From: Odontesthes bonariensis
Taxonomy: Eukaryota; Chordata; Actinopteri; Atheriniformes; Atherinopsidae
DNA length: 64,000 bases
Assembly: GCF_027942865.1 (NCBI RefSeq)
Contig: NC_134515.1
Location: 3,542,839-3,606,838, forward strand
Reading direction: 5' to 3'
A model generated the notes under the pieces. It was not told where the DNA came from. It ran no database searches and saw only the letters and a program-made list of their open reading frames with translations. Each line of letters starts with the position of its first letter. The stretch's first letter is position 1. A program made the position numbers and the translations under genes. Positions 58,801 to 64,000 of the stretch are shown here, piece by piece.

Positions 58801-59091
58801 GTTTCTCCATCTTTGTTTTTTCAATAAAATCTCCAAACAGGAACATACTGGAACGATGAACCATGCAACCATGGAAGACCTTTCATTTGTGGCAAGAAGC
58901 TGTGATGCATCCGGCCATGTCAGCAACAAGGATAATCTCAGGCCTCATCACTCTTTTCTGTTCTAATCAAACACTTCCAGATTAACACAGACCAAAAGAG
59001 CTCTTATGATTATGATTTATGATTTTTTTCTTCATATATTAACTCTGCATTTATTAATTCGACTGTAGACTTTATCTGCAAGTTCAATAAA
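52812..59091 (+). CDS. Secreted ladderlectin-like C-type lectin, complete gene (coding 53261-58905)
   Basis: A non-coding exon (about 52812-52855) is followed by six coding exons: 53261-53323, 53664-53694, 53844-53944, 54726-54860, 56960-57074 and 58841-58905. They total 510 nt (169 aa) in continuous phase. Residues 1-21 form a hydrophobic signal peptide; a short acidic linker follows. The CTLD starts with paired Cys (36, 40), CPPGW and SRCF. It continues through WVDAE, HFCMSIGGNLASVHS and TWVGG, then EPN (131-133), WND (152-154) and terminal Cys165. EPN predicts mannose-type Ca2+-dependent sugar binding; related fish lectins act in plasma, mucus or venom. Size and exon pattern fit the ladderlectin/nattectin-like group. 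AATAAA lies at 59086-59091. Introns 5 and 6 are swollen by inverted-repeat elements. Confidence 0.9.
53261..53323 (+). CDS. Lectin 2 exon 2: signal peptide
   Basis: Acceptor cttctcag directly before ATG. 21 codons, MASGFNLVFFGFISSLLIVQ then Cys; hydrophobic. The donor is GTGAGT. The codon order and splice sites decide this start. Confidence 0.88.
53664..53694 (+). CDS. Lectin 2 exon 3: linker
   Basis: 31 nt, RSVQKEDDEP; acceptor tgttcacag, donor gttggt. Ends in phase 1. Confidence 0.8.
53844..53944 (+). CDS. Lectin 2 exon 4: start of CTLD
   Basis: 101 nt, PACSPGCPPGWTQFGSRCFI then TKTWVDAE; acceptor ctgtggcag, donor gtatgt. Contains the first disulfide pair of the long-form CTLD. Confidence 0.9.
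54726..54860 (+). CDS. Lectin 2 exon 5: CTLD helix 2 and WVGG
   Basis: 45 codons, HFCMSIGGNLASVHSADES then LPHTWVGGFDAVA; acceptor ttgattgttag, donor gtaagt. Confidence 0.9.
54963..56828. mobile_element. 1.87-kb inverted-repeat element in lectin 2 intron 5
   Basis: Arms of about 300 bp: left gtacgaacagaattacgagt, right gtaaattctgttcgtac. The left arm runs into a frame LARQALGRERMFRERVDILE resembling a Harbinger transposase start. A half copy of the 17861 family is nested at about 56160-56434. Confidence 0.75.
56960..57074 (+). CDS. Lectin 2 exon 6: EPN loop
   Basis: 115 nt, WMWSDGSQFNYIRWYTGEPN then an acidic/Arg loop with Cys; acceptor ttcctctttcag, donor gtacaa. Carries the EPN sugar-selectivity motif. 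Ends in phase 1. Confidence 0.9.
57841..58469. mobile_element. Fold-back element with minisatellite arms, lectin 2 intron 6
   Basis: Left aaaaatgcggcaatc and right gattgccgcattttt. Each arm holds tandem 34-bp units (aaaacacatgcaagagagaa then acgctgcaatgttc). The arms pair almost to the centre near 58190. Frames through it are low-complexity and not genes. Confidence 0.82.
58841..58905 (+). CDS. Lectin 2 exon 7: WND and C-terminus
   Basis: 65 nt, TYWNDEPCNHGRPFICGKKL and TGA at 58903-58905; acceptor ctccaaacag. WND completes the predicted Ca2+ site; two Cys close the domain. Confidence 0.9.
59086..59091 (+). other. Polyadenylation signal of lectin 2
   Basis: AATAAA, about 180 bases after the stop codon. 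Confidence 0.7.
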
Positions 59092-59394
59092 AATCCTCCA
59101 AATGCTGTTCTGAATCACTCTGTTCTGTGGTTTCTTGTGTCCTTTCTATGGTTTTATGCTTTTGGTGCAGCTGGCTGAAGGCTTCTGTGTGAAGATGTGG
59201 GCCTACATTAGGGGCTTCTTCTCTGCCCACAGCGTGCACGTTTACATGAAACTTAAGGGAAAATATTATTGTGTTAGTCCAACCAAAGTTGAACAGAATC
59301 AAGCTTCTCAGATCTGGACTAACACTCCCAGATGATGCAGTTGTGGATGGAACCACTCTGTCAGGCTTGGACTAAAGAGGAGACTCAGATGCAG

Positions 59395-59800
59395 AGAGTT
59401 GGCGGAAGGGCAGACTTTATTAACTCCAAACAGAAAATCACTCCCAGGGGGGCAACATAAAAGACTATGAAACTTTACTCAAATAAGAAAACTAAACTAT
59501 GAAAATTACAAACCAAAATTCACTCGTAATGAGGGATATAGAACTGTGACTAGACAAAAGCGAAATATGCAGGATCAATATGAAGACTGTGACTATGGTT
59601 GCAAAGATGACACACTGGCACAAGACAAAAGGATACGCAGACTGTATGAACACAGGGGGAAAGGGAACGGGTGGAAACCATCAGGAATCAGGGAGACAAT
59701 CAGACCAGAGACACATGAGGAAGGGTAAGTGACCTGAGATTAGAGGACAGTTACTTATCAAAATAAAACAGGAAATGACGAGGCCAAAACACCAAAATAA
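59395..59800. repeat. Probable interspersed repeat
   Basis: Blocks such as gagactcagatgcagagag and cagagacacatgaggaaggg are familiar from fish repeats, but I cannot name the family. Confidence 0.35.
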
Positions 59801-60046
59801 AACAAAACCTCACCACGGTGTGACTCCAGCATGTTTACACTCAACTGGTATCAAATGGGCCTTAGAGCTCTGTAAATGCTCCAAAGCTCAATCTGTTTGC
59901 ATCGTTTATTAAAACCAGTAAAGTGTAAATGTATATTAATACAGCTGAATTTCCAATAAAGCTGCTCTCATTCACATAATGTTCTTCTTCTTTTGACACA
60001 AAATGGGACTGTAAAGCAGCTCATTAAGACGATGTGTCATCTCTGA

Positions 60047-60935
60047 GGTGCCGTTTACACATACCCGGGTATTTTGAAAAACGAAGACCTTTCCCTTCGT
60101 TTGTGCCTTTCGTTTACACACAAACGGAGTTTTTTCCTCCGAAAACGAAGCTAAAAAAAAACTCCGGCAAAAGTGGAGATTTTTTAAAAACTCCGTTTAG
60201 CGTTTGTGTGTAAACTGGTTGAAAGACGAAAACGGAGTTTTCAGAATGGAATGCGGAGTTGTCGTCATAGTACAGAGCCCCGCCCGTATCCACCATAGTG
60301 GCAGGATAACGCCATTCATTGTTTATCTGGCAAGCATGGAGGTACTAGCAGCATTTATTTTGTTGAGAGCTATACTCGCTTGTGTGATTTTGAAAATTAC
60401 ACTCCTACAAAGTATTGAACAACAAAGGCGCATTACGGCGCGGAGGGCAACAATTGCGGAGCTTCTGTTGGCAGACAGAGCCCGGCCATACCACCGCCAG
60501 CGACGGCGATTCTGGATTAGACCCGGACGGACTGCTTTATGGTGGGAAAATTTTGAAAATGGCTTTGTTGTCCCGGAGGAATGGAGGGAAAATTTCAGGA
60601 TGTCACGATTTTCACTCCTTTCCCTAGCAGAACTGCTACGCCCGCACATCCAGGGTGAGAGTACTCACATGCGCGCTTCTGTTGATGTTGTGAAGAAAGT
60701 TGCCTGTCAGCGGTTCTCTATTAGGCTTCTGATTGGCTTGTGTGGAATTCTCATTGTTCTAACACTGCCACCGTCAGGCTTGGCGTAATTTAACAGCTCC
60801 TGATAGCGTATTTCTCCGGATCAATGTAGACAGGTTTTTTTTTAAAAACGGGGCTGTGTGCACGGGTTTTTTTTTGAAAACGAAGGTTAGAAAATATGCG
60901 TTTTTCAAAATATCCGGGTATGTGTAAACGGCGCC
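60047..60935 (+). mobile_element. PIF/Harbinger element with HARBI1-like transposase fragment
   Basis: Ends ggtgccgtttacacataccc and gggtatgtgtaaacggcgcc; flanking TGA on both sides (60044-60046, 60936-60938), fitting Harbinger 3-bp TNA targets. The frame 60336-60788 encodes RRFWIRPGRTALWWENFENG and EEWRENFRMSRFSLLSLAEL, the transposase N-terminal region. The DDE catalytic part is deleted. Confidence 0.85.
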
Positions 60936-61399
60936 TGAGTTACTGAAAGCGTTTGTAACACAGGTAAAAATCTGTAGTATATATCATTTTACTCAATTAT
61001 ATTTTTCAACCGAGTGATTCATCCCGTTTACACAATCTTTGTTTTCCCCCGTGCTCTGCGTACCGGTTACGTGACCGTAGCCAGCCAATTAGCCGGCTAT
61101 ATTACCTCAGTCAGGAAGTGCCGGGAAATACGAGAGAAGTTCTTTCAGTCTCTTCCAAGTCAAAAATCTGTCCGTTTTGGCTAAGCTACCTACACGCTAG
61201 CTTGAGGAGCAGAGCAGCTTGAGAACAGGCGCAAACCGCCAGGTCTACGATGTTTTGACTGGCAGCCAATAAGAAAGACAAGCATGGCAAATAACATTTC
61301 CATATGATATATTATTATAAATTGTATTTTACAATACCGATTAAAAAAGTGGGACAATTTTTTATAATGATGTTTTAAAAAAAATGTATTCTATTTTTT

Positions 61400-61480
61400 T
61401 ATTTTTGCATTTTTTTATTATCTTCACTCCAATTTTCGGAGGCCCCCCTAGCGCCCCCTGGCGGCCCCCACTTTGAAAAC
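61400..61480. mobile_element. hAT terminal fragment
   Basis: Ends ccccactttgaaaaccactg, the right end of a common fish hAT family. Its partner end was not found. Confidence 0.45.
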
Positions 61481-61484
61481 CACT

Positions 61485-61620
61485 GGACTAACCAACTGAT
61501 TGGTTTCATAGATAAGTACAGCTGAGTATCATCTGCAAAGCATTGAAAATGTAGGGAGGGTTCAGGCTGTGTTGGAGAATAAAGGAGCTCAGAGCAGATA
61601 TTCACTTTAAAGCTGCTCAG
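61485..61620 (-). mobile_element. LINE RT fragment (FADDTQLYLS)
   Basis: The minus frame encodes HFQCFADDTQLYLSMKP, the catalytic motif C box of L2/Rex-like LINEs. Confidence 0.7.
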
Positions 61621-61639
61621 AACTGAACAAACTCTGTTT

Positions 61640-64000
61640 CTGTCTCAGAGTTTCTGTTTATGTTCATGTTTACACGGTTCAGCTATCTACAGGTATCAAC
61701 AAGGGTTGGCTTAAGACTCCTGCAGTGTGCTGATACTTAAGTATTGTTTAATCTTGTTTAAAGTGATACTCTATGGCAAGGAGGAGGCACCTGTCACCTT
61801 TTTGCATGGATGAAGATCAATCTGTTTGCACCTTAGTCTGGCTTCAGTGTTTAACAAGTCAGATAATAATATAATACCACGAGACTGCAAGCTGTAAATG
61901 AAAGGAAAGTTTATTCATCGAGCTCAAGGAAAACTGACGCAGAATAATAGAACAAAAGAAAAAGACGAGTTGATAAAAATCACAAAGGATATTGAATCAG
62001 TGTTACAATTAGAGTCGTATTAAAGAAAATCAATACTATCTAATCACATGTGTATTAACACTGTGGTCCAAACGTCACCGGCCTCGTCTCCCAACAGCTA
62101 CAAAGTGAACTTTATTCTAAATGGTGTATTTGGATTTCTTCATGATTCGATTGGTTGATTATTGATTCAATATAGATCGAATTTAAAGCATGAATTTGAT
62201 GATGTCATCTTCTTTTCGCTGATGTCCTCAAATGGCAGGAGCTGCAAAAGACCAGGTAAAAACTGAATTTCAGTCAGAAGAAATCAGCACCAAAATGTGG
62301 CAGAAAAACCTTTTGTTAACACACTGTGAATGTGGTTTGATGGAAATAATCATGTCTTCTGCAGCTTTTTAGGAAACATGCTGAGGAATTAAATAAAATG
62401 ACATAAAATGAAATAAATAACTGACAGAAATGGACTAGAATACAAAACATAAGAAAGGAACTATTAAACCAACACAGAAAAACACGGATCATGACAACCT
62501 GTCATCTCACTTCATGGTGTTCACTGAGTTGAGTCACATGATGAATATCTCCATCACAACTGAGCCAGTAAAACTGACCAATCACGTTTCGTTTCGTCGC
62601 TAAGTCATTGCTGTCCAGTTCAAACCCTCCATGTGGGACGCTGTGGTCACTAAACACGTCTTTTCTGTGCAGAAAAAGTGAACTACGCCCACTCTTGCTG
62701 CTCCATGAGCAGCATTCTCATTGAAAACTGGCGTAAGCATCCAGGTGTTGGGTTAGAAGTAATGCTGATCAGAGCCAGAGCCCATAAATACCCCCGAACA
62801 CTGCAGAGTCACTTGATGCGGGACTGAATTCTGATCATTTTCCTGTAATACTCAACAACACCAGATGTTAGTGGGCTTCACATTTCATCAAATCTTTCCA
62901 TGACAGCTTAGAACCATAACTAGGTTTGCAGTTCAGTCAGATTTCTTATATTTGCTCAGACATGAACTGTAAATGTTAGCATGTCAAGCTGTGTAGCTCA
63001 CAAAGTTATGCGGTGGAACTACAAAAGTCAAGCTAGAGCTCATATTCAGCTGTGATTGTTGCAGCTGATCCTCAGCTGTGTTGGTGTCCGAGCCTTTGGT
63101 TCAGGTTGTGGAGCAGTTAGCGTCGCTCTCATTCTTTTTGAAGCTTCTCCAACTTCTACCCCAGCAGCATCTCATGTTACAGCCCCACACACATTTTAAA
63201 GCAGCTTCAGTACATTGCTGCCACCTGGTGGTATAAGCATTACCACCAGTGTAAACTTAGCAGCTTGTTTAATCACACTGTGCAGATCAACATGTGTTTG
63301 TGTGGAAGTTCAGCCACTAACGGATCCCAGAAATCAGCAGAGCTCTCTGTGTTGTCAGCAGCTTTTATATCTTTACAGCAGAGTCACTTCCAAACACCAA
63401 CGTGAGTCGGGGTCAATCTGAAATACCAGCTTCCAGAGAAAGTTGATTCTCATGATTGGAAACTGTTTTTGACCAATAAAGGTTCACTTGAATAGTCTTT
63501 CGTTTCTGGTTAATATAGAAAATAAATGTGACCTCATGGCTCTGTTTAACACTACCTGGTTTCAGTAAATAGTCCATGAAAGAGTTTTATTAGATTAGGG
63601 GTGGCAGTCACAGGTGAGCAGGCACCTGGGAGGGCGAATGGTTTTTTACCAGGGCAAGAGAGGCGACAAAGGCAAAGTTCTTTGTTCGTTTGCTTGGTTT
63701 GAAGAATAAACCTAAAGAAACAATTTTTTTTTTGCCTGGACAATGGACTCATTTATCCTGCGTAAATTCACTCCCTAGCTGTCTCAGTGGCTGTTGGATT
63801 TGATTTAGTTTATTATTGTTTTGTTTTTTGATTTTTTGATTATTGACACTGAGGACGAATAGTCCATAAAAGGCCTTTAAAGTACTTACATATGCATATG
63901 TAGGTCACCTCCAGGTACTTGTATGTACCAACACAGGGGTCTCCAAACATTGAGTTGCTTGCTTTGACAGAACAGCTGCTTTTCCCATTGCAGCTGTGGA
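61640..64000. other. No gene recognised
   Basis: No coding exon identified. A minus-strand AATAAA near 61910 could belong to a gene to the right. This is weak. Confidence 0.4.

Noticed and set aside
60204-60788. A host HARBI1 gene
   Set aside because: Only the N-terminal third is present, bounded by inverted ends and TGA duplications.
1-64000. CRISPR array or bacterial operon
   Set aside because: The direct repeats are microsatellites, minisatellites or transposons; the genes are spliced vertebrate genes.

Overview
This window looks like a teleost fish chromosome segment, probably from a spiny-rayed (percomorph) fish. The evidence is intron-split vertebrate genes, fish-type C-type lectins, and very dense fish transposons (hAT, piggyBac, Tc1, Harbinger, L1/L2-like LINEs, a tRNA-derived SINE). 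Nothing bacterial is present, and most open frames are repeat fragments or chance frames.

Three host genes can be supported. (1) At 2143-8454 (+) lie the last four coding exons of a multi-CTLD lectin of the macrophage mannose receptor-like type. It starts left of the window and ends in the ER-retrieval-like tetrapeptide QDEL. (2) At 45820-19176 (-) lies a complete clcn6, encoding the late-endosomal 2Cl-/H+ exchanger ClC-6. I could place all 23 coding exons; their phases join without a break into 2589 nt, or 862 aa. The CLC signature motifs, both key glutamates, three sequons and both CBS domains are intact. (3) At 52812-59091 (+) lies a complete small secreted C-type lectin of 169 aa (ladderlectin-like). 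It has a TATA box, one non-coding and six coding exons, an EPN motif and an AATAAA signal.

The rest is mostly mobile DNA in introns and between genes. I recovered precise target-site duplications for many insertions. These include hAT elements with 8-bp duplications (152-1101, 3898-4538, 19319-20975, 33591-33864, 40225-40719), an L1 with a 16-bp duplication (3456-4702), and seven TTAA-flanked insertions from several families. Three of the seven are copies of one long palindrome inside clcn6 introns. Several elements are nested, giving relative ages. One piggyBac-like insertion (31542-31996) can be compared with its empty site in a sister copy in the same window (about 37372). A decayed site-specific-type LINE with a restriction-like-endonuclease tail (48430-51505) and PIF/Harbinger fragments (42540-43238, 60047-60935) surround the second lectin.

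Layout: 1-8.5 kb, lectin 1 with nested transposons; 8.5-14 kb, repeats including a 0.8-kb pentanucleotide array; 14-19.2 kb, probable clcn6 3' UTR with a Tc1 insertion; 19.2-45.8 kb, clcn6; 46-52.3 kb, LINE, hAT and an endogenous-retrovirus scrap; 52.8-59.1 kb, lectin 2; 59-64 kb, Harbinger, LINE and unassigned sequence. The lectins (glycan binding, probably innate immunity) and clcn6 (endolysosomal ion homeostasis) are neighbours and show no sign of acting in one pathway. No new multi-gene system is evident. The most unusual content is the transposon families and their nesting.
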